The position numbers and the translations under genes were made by a program. From Mucilaginibacter sp. JRF (GTDB lineage: Bacteria > Bacteroidota > Bacteroidia > Sphingobacteriales > Sphingobacteriaceae): 64,000 nucleotides of DNA. Location of the stretch: contig NZ_JADFBY010000002.1 in NCBI RefSeq assembly GCF_015223065.1, positions 652,551-716,550 of the forward strand, given 5' to 3'. The notes under the pieces were generated by a model. That model was given only the letters and a program-made list of their open reading frames with translations, had not been told where the DNA came from and did no database searches. Below are positions 53,113-62,082 of this stretch, piece after piece. Each line of letters starts with the position of its first letter. Position 1 is the first letter of the stretch.

Positions 53113-53196
53113 TAAAATACAGGTTGCTAAAGTAAGTTGCCACACTTTAGTATCAATATGGTAACTGCAATGCTAATGTCAGCTTTTGTTTGTATT

Positions 53197-53210
53197 TTAA
53201 CTTAAGTGAA
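53197..53210. promoter_or_regulatory. second TTAACTTAAG palindrome copy
   Basis: TTAACTTAAGTGAA differs from the site at 53099 at one base. It ends 54 bases before the membrane protein ATG, near where its -33 region should be; a weak GATTTTTG -7-like element follows. Confidence 0.55.
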
Positions 53211-53264
53211 AAACGGGTACTGTGATAAGGCGGATTTTTGAACCAACATAAATATTTAAGAATC

Positions 53265-53849
53265 ATGACAGCAAGTACACAACCTAACACAACAGTAGCA
53301 GGAAGCGCTGTTGCCACCTCCACATCGTTACGTAATCTTTATTTTACGCGTGCCGCATTCTCCATAGTATGGGTTATTTTGATGGCCGTAGTTGGCAAAG
53401 CCCGAACGGATATTGCCGAAATTCTACTCATAATTTATCCGGCCTGGGATGTTGTAGGTACCTTTTTAGATATGCGTGCCAATCCCAACACATCATCAAA
53501 AACTACACAATTTGTAAATGCGGCAATCAGCACCATAACTACCATAGCGGTAATATTTGCCCTGCAAAAAGGCGTGCCCGAAACATTGATAGTATTTGGC
53601 ACCTGGGCAATAGGCACGGGTTTGATACAGCTGATATTAGGCATACGCCGCAAAAGATATTTAACCGGCCAATGGCCCATGATCATCAGCGGGGCGCAAT
53701 CAACACTGGCCGGTACCTCGTTCATCCTGTTGGCGCACGATCCAACCAAGGGAATAACCAGCCTGGCAGGCTACGCCGCTTTTGGCGCATTCTACTACCT
53801 GTTGGCAGCATTCAGGCTGAACAAAACTGCTAAAGTTGTTGCTGCGTAA
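53265..53849 (+). CDS. DUF308-like integral membrane protein
   Basis: The start is the ATG at 53265 (MTASTQPN); an upstream TTG would only add nine residues. The 194-residue protein has a polar N-terminal tail and six hydrophobic segments from about residue 28, with the pattern IIYPAWDVVGTFLDMRA and FGTWAIGTGLIQLILGIRRKR and LAGYAAFGAFYYLLAAFRL, which resembles the HdeD/DUF308 group. No transport motif is seen. It is divergent from a Crp/Fnr regulator and likely controlled by it. Confidence 0.75.
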   Translation: MTASTQPNTTVAGSAVATSTSLRNLYFTRAAFSIVWVILMAVVGKARTDIAEILLIIYPAWDVVGTFLDMRANPNTSSKTTQFVNAAISTITTIAVIFALQKGVPETLIVFGTWAIGTGLIQLILGIRRKRYLTGQWPMIISGAQSTLAGTSFILLAHDPTKGITSLAGYAAFGAFYYLLAAFRLNKTAKVVAA

Positions 53850-53876
53850 GAAGCCTAAAACGTTAATTTATACAAC

Positions 53877-53901
53877 AAAAGCCTCACATATGGAGGCTTT
53901 T
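53877..53901 (+). terminator. terminator of the DUF308-like gene
   Basis: AAAAGCCTC and GAGGCTTTT pair around ACATATG, with T bases at the end, 28 bases after the stop. Confidence 0.75.
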
Positions 53902-53907
53902 GCCATT

Positions 53908-53933
53908 AAAAAAGCCCCGCTGTTGCGGGGCTT
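53908..53933 (-). terminator. terminator of the DUF3276 gene
   Basis: AAGCCCCGC and GCGGGGCTT pair around TGTT. The A-run before it on the plus strand gives the T-tract for the minus-strand gene that ends at 53964. Confidence 0.8.
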
Positions 53934-53963
53934 AGTATAAGGAGTTTATTTTAACAAGGGTTG

Positions 53964-54290
53964 TTATATCTCAAAAGAGAAGTCTTCGTCGGCTTTGGCG
54001 GTTTCTGGGGCTTCGTTAAATTCGTAGCGTTTTTCGTTAACCTCCTGGTTGGCTTTTATATACTCTACGGTATCTTTCAGGCCTTCGGCAAATTTTTCAA
54101 AGTCTTCCTTGTATAAAAAGATCTTGTGTTTTATGAAAGCGCCATCTTCAAGGCGTTTTTTACTTTCAGTTATTGTAATATAATAGTCGTTTGACCGGGT
54201 TGCTTTAACGTCAAAAAAATAAGTTCTTTTCCCTGCTCTTACCTTCTTTGAGAAAACCTCCTCACGCTCTCTGTTTTCAAAATCTCCCAT
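53964..54290 (-). CDS. DUF3276 family protein (PUR domain-like)
   Basis: From the ATG at 54290 (MGDFENREREEVFSKK) the protein has 108 residues. The family DUF3276, typical of Bacteroidota, has the nucleic-acid-binding PUR-alpha fold: REEVFSKKVRAGKRTYFFDVKA, then DYYITITESKKRLEDG and KHKIFLYKEDFEKFAEGL. A longer frame to 54368 adds a non-conserved hydrophobic tail. It is cytoplasmic; RNA or DNA binding is expected but its role is not known. The acidic C-terminal tail is variable. Confidence 0.9.
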   Translation of the reverse strand: MGDFENREREEVFSKKVRAGKRTYFFDVKATRSNDYYITITESKKRLEDGAFIKHKIFLYKEDFEKFAEGLKDTVEYIKANQEVNEKRYEFNEAPETAKADEDFSFEI

Positions 54291-54421
54291 GTTAACAAAT
54301 TGTTGTGTTTTAGAATTGACTGGGATAAATATAAAGAAAAATTCAATTAGCAAGTATTTTCTTAGCAATTATGTTAAAGTTTGAAACTTTTATTATCAAT
54401 TTTTGTATAAAACGGGACAGT

Positions 54422-56206
54422 TTAAACGCTTTCTTCTTCCAATAACTGCTTTTCGTACAAAGCAAAATAGGGGCCCTTCTGGCTCATTAAGGTATTGTGG
54501 TCACCTTGTTCAATTATGCTGCCTTCATCAAGCACCAATATATGGTCGGCATTTTTTATGGTTGATATACGGTGGGCAATAATCACGCTGGTTTTGCCCT
54601 GCATTACCTTACCCAGGTTGTTCAGTATCTCCTCCTCGGTACGGGTATCAACTGCCGAAAGGCAATCATCAAAAACCATGATCTGCGGATGCTTTAAAAT
54701 AGCCCGCGCTATGGATACCCGCTGCTTTTGCCCGCCCGATAGGGTGATGCCACGCTCGCCTATCATGGTATCAAAGCCCTGCTCAAGCTCAATAATGTTA
54801 TTATAAACGGCCGCGTCACGGGCGGCCTGCTCAACACGTGGCTGGTCCATCACATCAATAGCGAATGCAATGTTGCGGGCAATGGTGTCTGAAAAAAGGA
54901 AAACATCCTGCGGTACAAAACCGGTTTGCGAGCGGTAATTATCCAGGTCGAGCCGGTTTATCGGCGTGCCATCTATCAGTATCTGTCCGCCGGTGGTATC
55001 ATACATACGCATTAGCAAGTTGGCAATGGTTGATTTGCCCGAACCTGTACGCCCGATGATGGCCAGCATTTGGCCGGGTTTTATAGTGAACGATACCTCG
55101 TTAAGTGCCTTAATGCCCGTATCAGGATAGGTGAATGATACATTGTTGAACTCGATATTCCCGGCTACGGTTTTTTTAATGCCGTTTACCGAGATGATTT
55201 CCGGCTGCTCATGCAAAAACTCGTTGATGCGCTTTTGTGAAGCCGCAGCCCTTTGTATCAGCGAGGTTACCCAACCCAATGCCATTACCGGGAACATCAG
55301 CTGGCTTAGGTACACAATAAACTCGGCTATGTTGCCGGGGGTGATGTTACCGTTCATTACCTCAATGCCGCCAACATATAATACAATAACATTGCTCAGG
55401 CCAACCAGCAACAACATCAGCGGGAAGAATAATGCCTGCACACGCGCTAGCTCCATAGAGTGGGTTTTGTAATCCTCGCTCTCGGCGGCAAAGCTTTTGC
55501 GAATAAAGGCCTCACGTACGTATGATTTTACCACCCGTATACCCGAAAATGTTTCCTGCACAAAGCCCGATAATGACGACAGGCGCTCCTGTATCATCTC
55601 GCTGCGGGTATTGATGATATTGTTAACGTAGTAAATGATACCCGCCAGTATAGGCATCGGCAATACCGAATAAATGGCCAGCTTTACGTTTACGGTGAGC
55701 ATGGCATATATCACCAATATAAATAGTACTACCGTGTTTACGGTATACATAATGCCCGGCCCAAGGTACATGCGCACGCGGCTAACATCCTCGGTAACAC
55801 GGTTCATGAGGTCGCCGGTGTTGTGGCGGCGGTAAAATGCCATGGACAGGGCCTGGTAATGATTGTATATCTCGTCCTTAAGATCGTACTCAATATGCCG
55901 CGACATCAGGATGATGGTTTGCCGCATAAAAAACAAAAACATGCCACGTATCAAGGCCAGCACCAGCACTAGCGCTCCGAAAAGCATCAGGCTCGCGCCA
56001 AAAATATCGTAAATGATCTGCTGGCGGTTAAACCCATCGTACAGGCGGTACAGGTCGATATTCTCGGCAACCAGATCAAACGCTATGCGGATAACCTGTG
56101 CAGGCAATACGCTGAATATGTTTGATGCTATAACGAAAAATATGCCCGGCAATAAGCGCCAGCGGTATTTTATAAAAAACTTATTGAGGTAAGCGAGGTG
56201 TTTCAT
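54422..56206 (-). CDS. ABC transporter, fused permease and ATP-binding protein
   Basis: The start is set at the ATG at 56206 (MKHLAYLNKFFIKYRWRLL). The 594-residue half-transporter has six membrane segments (about 20-300) with the MsbA/LmrA-type fold. The nucleotide-binding domain shows Walker A GRTGSGKSTIANLL, Q-loop FVPQDVF, signature LSGGQKQRVSIARAIL, Walker B IMVFDDCLSAVDT and H-loop IIAHRIS. It should act as a dimer and export a lipid or drug. The substrate is unknown, and it stands alone and divergent from nusB. Confidence 0.93.
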   Translation of the reverse strand: MKHLAYLNKFFIKYRWRLLPGIFFVIASNIFSVLPAQVIRIAFDLVAENIDLYRLYDGFNRQQIIYDIFGASLMLFGALVLVLALIRGMFLFFMRQTIILMSRHIEYDLKDEIYNHYQALSMAFYRRHNTGDLMNRVTEDVSRVRMYLGPGIMYTVNTVVLFILVIYAMLTVNVKLAIYSVLPMPILAGIIYYVNNIINTRSEMIQERLSSLSGFVQETFSGIRVVKSYVREAFIRKSFAAESEDYKTHSMELARVQALFFPLMLLLVGLSNVIVLYVGGIEVMNGNITPGNIAEFIVYLSQLMFPVMALGWVTSLIQRAAASQKRINEFLHEQPEIISVNGIKKTVAGNIEFNNVSFTYPDTGIKALNEVSFTIKPGQMLAIIGRTGSGKSTIANLLMRMYDTTGGQILIDGTPINRLDLDNYRSQTGFVPQDVFLFSDTIARNIAFAIDVMDQPRVEQAARDAAVYNNIIELEQGFDTMIGERGITLSGGQKQRVSIARAILKHPQIMVFDDCLSAVDTRTEEEILNNLGKVMQGKTSVIIAHRISTIKNADHILVLDEGSIIEQGDHNTLMSQKGPYFALYEKQLLEEESV

Positions 56207-56302
56207 AAGCCCTGGCGGCAAAGATAGGCAATTTGTTATGGCATGCACGGCAATTAACTATTGCGATTTTTTAGTGACATATCCGGAACAATAAAATCGT
56301 GC

Positions 56303-56333
56303 TTGGCTAACACGAAAAAAACACATACTTTTG
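56303..56333 (+). promoter_or_regulatory. promoter of the nusB cluster
   Basis: TTG at 56303-56305, 20 bases of spacer and TACTTTTG at 56326-56333, a perfect TAnnTTTG. The leader to the nusB ATG is about 70 bases. Confidence 0.65.
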
Positions 56334-56408
56334 CGCCGTACAACATTTAGCAAATAAATAAGTACATTAAGTACAAAAACAAGCTGAACCAAAGATCGTT
56401 CTTACACA

Positions 56409-57356
56409 ATGTTAAACAGAAGGCACTTACGCGTAAAGGTATTACAGTCGTTATACGGCTATCACCAGTCGAGCAACCGCGACATCAAAATCCATCAAAA
56501 AAATCTTTTAAACAGCGTTGATTCCGTGTACGAGATGTACATCTGGATGCTTTCACTTATTCAGGAAGTGGTAGGCTACGCGGCAAACGATGCCGACGAG
56601 CGCGCCAACAAACACCTGCCTACAGCCGAAGATCTTAACCCTAATCTTAAAATTCTTAATAACCGTTTCATCGCCTCGTTAGCTGCTAACAAGGAGTATA
56701 TTGCCGCGGTTAAAAAGTATAAGATTGACTGGACGTTTGATCCCGAACTTTTTAAATCACTGTTCAACACCCTGAAAGCCGCGCCTGAGTACAAAGAATA
56801 CCAGGACAGGACTGAGGATTCGCTGCATAGCGATAAGGATATCATCAAGTTCATCTTTAAAAAGGTGATCCTGAAATCATCATTAGCCGAGCAGGTTTTT
56901 GAGGATAAATTTATTAACTGGCCGGTTGATAAGGATGTGTTACAAGCCCTGATCGCCAAAACATTCAAAAACTTCTCGAACGATAATTATGAGCTTAACA
57001 AGCTTGCCGAGGTTACCGTTAACTGGGAGGAGGACAGGGAATTTATTATCGAGCTGTTCAACGAGTGTGTTCGCCACGATGAGGAGTACCAGGCACTTAT
57101 TGCCGTTAAAACCCAAAACTGGGAGCCTGAGCGTATAGCCATGATGGATACCCTGTTGATGAAGATGGCGCTTACCGAGTTCCTGAATTTTTCATCAGTA
57201 CCGGTTAAGGTTACTATTAATGAGTACCTGGAGATATCAAAGGAATTTAGTACGCCTAAAAGTAACTCATTCATCAACGGTATACTGGATAAGATTTTGG
57301 CTGAACTTAAGGCCGCTAACAAGATCAAAAAAACCGGTCGTGGTTTAATTGAGTAA
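56409..57356 (+). CDS. nusB: transcription antitermination factor NusB
   Basis: The 315-residue protein is the long Bacteroidota form; E. coli NusB has about 140 residues. The N-terminus NRRHLRVKVLQSLYGYHQS is the start of the fold, and the C-terminal helical part RIAMMDTLLMKMALTEFLNF, PVKVTINEYLEISKEFSTPKSNSFINGILDKI is the NusB signature. The middle 150 residues are an extra helical region. NusB binds boxA RNA with NusE for rRNA antitermination. It opens a tightly packed cluster. Confidence 0.95.
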   Translation: MLNRRHLRVKVLQSLYGYHQSSNRDIKIHQKNLLNSVDSVYEMYIWMLSLIQEVVGYAANDADERANKHLPTAEDLNPNLKILNNRFIASLAANKEYIAAVKKYKIDWTFDPELFKSLFNTLKAAPEYKEYQDRTEDSLHSDKDIIKFIFKKVILKSSLAEQVFEDKFINWPVDKDVLQALIAKTFKNFSNDNYELNKLAEVTVNWEEDREFIIELFNECVRHDEEYQALIAVKTQNWEPERIAMMDTLLMKMALTEFLNFSSVPVKVTINEYLEISKEFSTPKSNSFINGILDKILAELKAANKIKKTGRGLIE

Positions 57357-57400
57357 ATAGTATTATTGAACCAACATTCAACCAATATTAGTATAAGTAA

Positions 57401-57841
57401 ATGAAGAAAGTATTATTTAGCCTGGCTGCCTCAGTAATTATATTGGCTGCCTGTAATCAGCGTAACTCAGGTAATACCGAAAGTATTGAATCAAACACTA
57501 CAGCTACTACCGAAGTTGACTCGGCCAATGCGCCTGTAGTTAAGTTTGAGGTTGAAACGCACGATTTTGGCAAGGTAAAAGCTGGCGAAAAAGTGAATTT
57601 TGAATATAAGTTCACCAACACGGGTAAATCTCCGCTGGTAATAATAAACGCTACTGCAAGCTGCGGCTGTACTGTGCCCGAGTGGCCTAAAACCCCTGTA
57701 AAACCGGGCGAGAGCGCCGCTATTAAAGTAACTTTTGACAGCGCCAACAAAAACGGCCTGCAAGATAAACTGGTAACCGTTACCGCCAATACCATACCTG
57801 CCCAAACCGTGGTGCATTTGGTAGGCGAGGTAACCAAGTAA
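57401..57841 (+). CDS. DUF1573 family lipoprotein
   Basis: The 146-residue protein has a lipoprotein signal ending ILAAC (Cys 18) and one DUF1573 domain, an ASPM/SPD2/Hydin-like beta-sandwich: FEVETHDFGKVKAGEKVNFEYKFTNTGKSPLVI and ASCGCTVPEWPKTPVKPGE. It is located in the periplasm or on the outer membrane. No function is known. It is regularly found between nusB and yajC in Bacteroidota. Confidence 0.9.
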   Translation: MKKVLFSLAASVIILAACNQRNSGNTESIESNTTATTEVDSANAPVVKFEVETHDFGKVKAGEKVNFEYKFTNTGKSPLVIINATASCGCTVPEWPKTPVKPGESAAIKVTFDSANKNGLQDKLVTVTANTIPAQTVVHLVGEVTK

Positions 57842-57876
57842 GTAATAAAACTATATTAATTTAAATAAGAAAAGCT

Positions 57877-58170
57877 ATGGGTTCTAATCCACAATCATTA
57901 ATAATGATGGGCCTCATCATATTGGTGTTTTACTTCTTTATGATACGTCCGCAGATCAAGAAACAAAAAGATCAAAAGAAATTTTCTGATGAGCTTAAAA
58001 AAGGTGATAAAATAATCACAACATCAGGCATACACGGCCGTGTACTTGAACTGACCGAAACAACAGTTTTAATTGAAGTTGAAGGTGGCACTAAAATTCG
58101 TTTCGATAAAACGGCCATCTCTCTTGAAGCCTCAAAGGCGCTTAACGCACCGGTGGCAACAAAATCATAA
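57877..58170 (+). CDS. yajC: preprotein translocase subunit YajC
   Basis: The 97-residue protein has one N-terminal membrane segment (LIMMGLIILVFYFFMIRPQIKKQ) and the YajC domain KGDKIITTSGIHGRVLELTETTVLIEV. YajC joins the SecDF complex in protein export. It is 35 bases after the DUF1573 gene; length is normal. Confidence 0.95.
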   Translation: MGSNPQSLIMMGLIILVFYFFMIRPQIKKQKDQKKFSDELKKGDKIITTSGIHGRVLELTETTVLIEVEGGTKIRFDKTAISLEASKALNAPVATKS

Positions 58171-58236
58171 ATTAAGTTGTTAAATTTATAGTGCCGTTCA
58201 GTTTTTATAAATTGAACGGCATTTTAATTTATAACG

Positions 58237-59184
58237 ATGCCCATATTAAAATTATCACCGGCAGAACGCAGACGGCTTACGGCATTCACAACCTGTATTA
58301 TACTGGCTATGGTTGCCTGGGTATTCGCGGTACTATCAAACCCGCATAGCTTTACTATGCCCAAGGTGATCATTTTTAAGAATGTACCGCAGCGCAGGGC
58401 TTTCCGCTCGCTACAGTCTGATACGGTTAACGCTACCGTGCAGGGTAATGGCTGGCAAATGCTCTTCTCGCGCCTTAATGATGATAATAACAGCATCACG
58501 GTTGATCTGCGCACGCTCGATCAGCACGATTATGTGGTGTTAGGCTCGCAGTTACGGCGCATCAATACCAACCAGCCGACAAATCGGCAGATTATCGGCT
58601 TCGACCCGGATACGTTGTATTTCGATTTCTCGAGCCGCAGGGTAAAAAAGGTACCCGTTGAGCTGATTACCTCTATTGATTATAAAAAACAGTTCGCGCA
58701 ATCGGGTGATATCGCTTTAAAGCCGGATATGGTAACTATTAGCGGCCCTACCGATCTGATAAGCCGAATAACCTCATGGAATACCGATACCCTGCAAATG
58801 GATAATGTGGATGAATCGGTTAACAAGCAGCTTAAACTGCAATCGGTTAACGAGATCAACATGACTGTGTACCCCAAAACCATACAGGTAAAAATACCGG
58901 TTGACGAGTTTACCGAGAAAACGCTGGAGATACCCGTAAAGGTTACCAATAATCATAACTACTACAACGTTAAGGTGCTGCCGCAAAAGGTAAAGGTAAC
59001 CTTCATGACCTCGCTTACCGATTACCCCGATATGGACGATGCCTTTTTTGAGGCCACTGTAGACCTTAATTTGTGGGAGCAAAAAGGCTATAATACGCTG
59101 CCTGTAAAACTGAAACGTATACCTCCGTATTGCCGCATCGTAAAAATTGAACCGGCAGTTGTTGATTTCGTTATAAAAAAATAA
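58237..59184 (+). CDS. YbbR-like domain protein (CdaR family)
   Basis: The 315-residue protein has an N-terminal membrane segment (about 14-34) after a basic end, then YbbR-like beta repeats. Two are clear: VPVELITSIDYKKQFAQSGDIALKPDMVTISGPTDLI and LEIPVKVTNNHNYYNVKVLPQKVKVTF. In Firmicutes YbbR/CdaR regulates a diadenylate cyclase, but no such gene adjoins here, so a similar role is unproven. It ends overlapping coaE by one base. Confidence 0.85.
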   Translation: MPILKLSPAERRRLTAFTTCIILAMVAWVFAVLSNPHSFTMPKVIIFKNVPQRRAFRSLQSDTVNATVQGNGWQMLFSRLNDDNNSITVDLRTLDQHDYVVLGSQLRRINTNQPTNRQIIGFDPDTLYFDFSSRRVKKVPVELITSIDYKKQFAQSGDIALKPDMVTISGPTDLISRITSWNTDTLQMDNVDESVNKQLKLQSVNEINMTVYPKTIQVKIPVDEFTEKTLEIPVKVTNNHNYYNVKVLPQKVKVTFMTSLTDYPDMDDAFFEATVDLNLWEQKGYNTLPVKLKRIPPYCRIVKIEPAVVDFVIKK

Positions 59185-59777
59185 TGCTTAAAATAGGATT
59201 AACAGGTAACATAGGCAGCGGCAAAACCACCGTTGCAGGCGTGTTTGAGGTGCTGGGCATACCCGTATTTTATGCCGATGCCGCCGCCAAAAATGTAATG
59301 GTTACCGATGCCGAATTGATAGAAGGGGTGAAGCAAGCCTTTGGCAGCGATGCCTATTTTGCCGATGCCATACTTAATCGTAAACATATAGCCAATATTG
59401 TTTTTAATAACGCTGATGAACTGGCCCGGTTAAATGCTTTGGTGCATCCTGCCGTTTTCAGGGCGTTTGATGAGTGGGTGCTGCGCCAAACATCGGCACC
59501 GTATGTTATAAAGGAGGCGGCGATATTGTTCGAGAGCGGGTCATACAAAAAATGCGATCAAACCATACTGGTTTCGGCACCGCTGGAGCAAAGGCTGGAA
59601 AGGGTAATGCAGCGCGACGGCATCAGCCATGACGAAGCTGCCAGCCGCGACGCCCGCCAGATGAACGAAGAAGAAAAGAAAATACTGGCCAACCATATTA
59701 TTATTAATGATGGCAGCCAATTGGTTATACCGCAGGTGCTTAGCCTGCATCAGCAATTTATAGCAGTTAAGGCCTGA
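59184..59777 (+). CDS. coaE: dephospho-CoA kinase
   Basis: The 197-residue kinase does the last step of coenzyme A synthesis, phosphorylating the 3'-OH of dephospho-CoA. The P-loop GLTGNIGSGKTTVAGVFE is at the start, with PVFYADAAAK, LNALVHPAVF and EAAILFESG, all family landmarks. Its ATG overlaps the ybbR stop, and its stop TGA overlaps the next ATG, so translation is coupled. Confidence 0.96.
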   Translation: MLKIGLTGNIGSGKTTVAGVFEVLGIPVFYADAAAKNVMVTDAELIEGVKQAFGSDAYFADAILNRKHIANIVFNNADELARLNALVHPAVFRAFDEWVLRQTSAPYVIKEAAILFESGSYKKCDQTILVSAPLEQRLERVMQRDGISHDEAASRDARQMNEEEKKILANHIIINDGSQLVIPQVLSLHQQFIAVKA

Positions 59778-60715
59778 TGATACTGGATGATTTTGTGCAG
59801 TTTGATGCCCACGGCCTCTATTGCAAATACGGCAATTTTTATATCGACCCGGTGCATCCGGTTGATAAGGCCGTAATATCACACGCCCATGCCGACCATG
59901 CTGTTGCCGGTAACCGCGAGGTATGGTGCACCGCGGGCACACAGGCTTTTATGCAATTGCGTTACGCTAAAAATGCAGGCCGTATATTTAATATAGTGAC
60001 TTACAGGCAGCCATTTAATATTGGCGGGGTTGATATAACTTTTATATCAGCAGGCCACATGCTGGGCTCGGCACAAATACTAATGGCTTACAAGGGTAAA
60101 ACCTATTTATATACCGGCGATTTTAAGTTGCAACCCGATGCCACCTGCGACCCTTTGGAATGGGTGAAGGCCGATGTGCTGATCACCGAAAGCACCTTTG
60201 CCAATCCTGCCACCCAACACCCCGATCCGGTGGCGGAGATCAGCAAGCTGAATGATATTAAGATAAACATCCTGCTCGGCGCTTACGGCCTGGGTAAAAG
60301 CCAAAGGCTAATTCGTTTGATCAATGATCATGCTCCGCAAAAAACTGTGTTGGTACATCACCGCATAATGCCGCTAAATAGTGTGTATGAAAAGGCGGGT
60401 TTTAGTTTAGGCAAACACCAATTGTATAATCGTAAGCTGATGAAAAATCAGGAGGACTATGTGTACATAGTGCCGCCGTTCACCTTTGATAGCTACATCA
60501 GGGCTAAGGATGTAAAGAGGTTATTTGCCTCGGGCTGGAAGAATTTGCAGGTGAATAGCCAGGATACACTCTATATATCCGACCATGCCGATTGGAATGA
60601 TATTTTGGAGATGATAAACCAGGTACGACCCCAACAAGTTTGGACTCTGCACGGCGATGGCAAACACCTGCGCGAGCATTTTAATGATACCCTGTTTGTT
60701 AAGCTGTTAAACTAA
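59777..60715 (+). CDS. MBL-fold exonuclease-like protein (ligase-associated type)
   Basis: The 312-residue protein is a metallo-beta-lactamase fold hydrolase. The zinc motif SHAHADHAVAG is followed by AGHMLGSAQI and YTGDFKL, and a beta-CASP-like LISDHADW-type motif occurs as YISDHADWNDIL. It resembles the ligase-associated DNA exonucleases and RNA-processing relatives. The Asp/His set seems complete. No ligase gene is nearby. The neighbouring DUF5522 gene overlaps by one base. Confidence 0.8.
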   Translation: MILDDFVQFDAHGLYCKYGNFYIDPVHPVDKAVISHAHADHAVAGNREVWCTAGTQAFMQLRYAKNAGRIFNIVTYRQPFNIGGVDITFISAGHMLGSAQILMAYKGKTYLYTGDFKLQPDATCDPLEWVKADVLITESTFANPATQHPDPVAEISKLNDIKINILLGAYGLGKSQRLIRLINDHAPQKTVLVHHRIMPLNSVYEKAGFSLGKHQLYNRKLMKNQEDYVYIVPPFTFDSYIRAKDVKRLFASGWKNLQVNSQDTLYISDHADWNDILEMINQVRPQQVWTLHGDGKHLREHFNDTLFVKLLN

Positions 60716-60873
60716 TGCTTAAGGAGAATATCGATTATTATTTTAACGCCGATGGGTTGATGGTTTTCACAAAAGAATATCACACAAAACGCGGTTATTG
60801 CTGTAAAAACCAATGTTTGCATTGCCCCTGGAATTTTAGGGCTAAAAAACGGTATACACAAATTAAAAAATAA
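60715..60873 (+). CDS. DUF5522 family small protein
   Basis: I found this 52-residue gene by direct reading. Its ATG overlaps the previous stop by one base (TAATG). The protein has YYFNADGLMVFTKEYHTKRG followed by YCCKNQCLHCPWNF: a CC-x4-C-x2-C cysteine set that suggests a metal site. It matches the DUF5522 pattern as I remember it, a short family common in Bacteroidota and some other bacteria. No function is known. Confidence 0.8.
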   Translation: MLKENIDYYFNADGLMVFTKEYHTKRGYCCKNQCLHCPWNFRAKKRYTQIKK

Positions 60874-60882
60874 TAAACATAT

Positions 60883-60897
60883 TTGCCGTTTCGGCAA
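60883..60897. promoter_or_regulatory. palindrome TTGCCG-TTT-CGGCAA before marR
   Basis: A perfect inverted repeat with arms of six bases, 11 bases before the marR ATG; flanks ATAT/ATATAA extend it. It is a likely site for the MarR protein itself. Confidence 0.5.
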
Positions 60898-60908
60898 TTA
60901 TATACACT

Positions 60909-61358
60909 ATGCGCATAGAGGACGAGATACAAAGCACTAAGTTTGAGGATAATTACCATAAGGTAATCATCAACCTTACATACACGTCGAGCTGGATGAG
61001 TAACCAGTCGCGGCCGCATTTTGAGAAGTATAACCTTACCTCGCAACAGTTTAATATACTGCGCATATTACGCGGGCAGTACCCCAAACCAGCCACCATT
61101 AACCTGTTAAAGGAACGCATGATCGACAAGATGTCTGACGCGTCGCGCATTGTTGACCGCCTAGTACAAAAGGGTCTGGTATCACGCTGCACGAACTCAA
61201 AGGACAGGCGCGCGGTTGATATCCAGATCAGTCAGCAAGGCTTAGACATTCTCGCCAAAATGGATGTGGAATTCAAGTCAAAGGATCTGCTAAAAGATAA
61301 CATTACCCAGGAAGAAGCCGCGCAATTAAGCGATCTACTGGATAAGTTGAGGGGATAG
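60909..61358 (+). CDS. MarR family transcriptional regulator
   Basis: The 149-residue protein has the MarR winged helix: LTSQQFNILRILRGQYPKPATINLLKERMIDKMSDASRIVDRLVQKGLVSR and the wing NSKDRRAVDIQISQQG. Helices before and after are dimerisation parts. A small palindrome lies just upstream. The ligand is unknown. It may be cotranscribed with the cluster before it. Confidence 0.92.
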   Translation: MRIEDEIQSTKFEDNYHKVIINLTYTSSWMSNQSRPHFEKYNLTSQQFNILRILRGQYPKPATINLLKERMIDKMSDASRIVDRLVQKGLVSRCTNSKDRRAVDIQISQQGLDILAKMDVEFKSKDLLKDNITQEEAAQLSDLLDKLRG

Positions 61359-61362
61359 TCTG

Positions 61363-62073
61363 TTACAGTAAAAATCCCGCTAAGGCGATACCGATACCCA
61401 GCAACACGGCTATCATTTTGCGCAGGTTGAATTTATGATCGGCGCTCGACTCAAATAATATGGTGGTTGATATATGGAGAAATATACCGATAACCACGCC
61501 CATAATACGGTTAAAGTATTGTTGCAGGTTGCCTATGCCGCCATTGCTTAGCGCGTTGCTCAGCAGGTAACCAGCAGGTGCCATCAGCGCGAAAAGCACG
61601 ATAAAAAACACGATGCGCCCTTTGCTTTGATGGTGTGCGATAAGCACACTACCCAACGCGAATGATGCCGGGATGTGATGCAGCGCTATGCCGAAAACCA
61701 ATTCATGCTGATGACCTTCGGCAATAGGCATGCCCTCTAAAAAGGCATGCAGGCAAAGGCTTACCATTATACCAAACGGAAAAGCGGCATGATCGTGCCC
61801 GTGCTTGTGTATGTGCCCGTGTTCAATACCATCCGAAAACTGCTCAAGCACTATCTGAAATATAAAACCGATCAGGATGAACACGCCCACCAGGTTATCA
61901 TTGCCGTGGTAAGCATCAGGTATCAGGTGTAAAACGGTGATGCCAAACAGGTATGCCCCGCTAAATGCAAGCACTATCTTTAATAATTTATGATTGCCCC
62001 CCTTAAATAAAAAAACAGCGGTACCGCCAAAAAAGGCGCTGAAAAACAGGAGTAAAAGTTGCAGGTTGCTCAT
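61363..62073 (-). CDS. ZIP family metal transporter
   Basis: The 236-residue inner membrane protein has eight hydrophobic segments. The His-rich loop EHGHIHKHGHDHAAF is between TM3 and TM4, and the metal-binding helices show LCLHAFLEGMPI and GIALHHIPASFALGS, the conserved HxxxE-like and HHxP motifs of ZIP proteins. It should import zinc or other divalent ions. It follows PAP2 with a nine-base gap and converges with marR. Confidence 0.92.
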   Translation of the reverse strand: MSNLQLLLLFFSAFFGGTAVFLFKGGNHKLLKIVLAFSGAYLFGITVLHLIPDAYHGNDNLVGVFILIGFIFQIVLEQFSDGIEHGHIHKHGHDHAAFPFGIMVSLCLHAFLEGMPIAEGHQHELVFGIALHHIPASFALGSVLIAHHQSKGRIVFFIVLFALMAPAGYLLSNALSNGGIGNLQQYFNRIMGVVIGIFLHISTTILFESSADHKFNLRKMIAVLLGIGIALAGFLL

Positions 62074-62082
62074 TAATTTATG

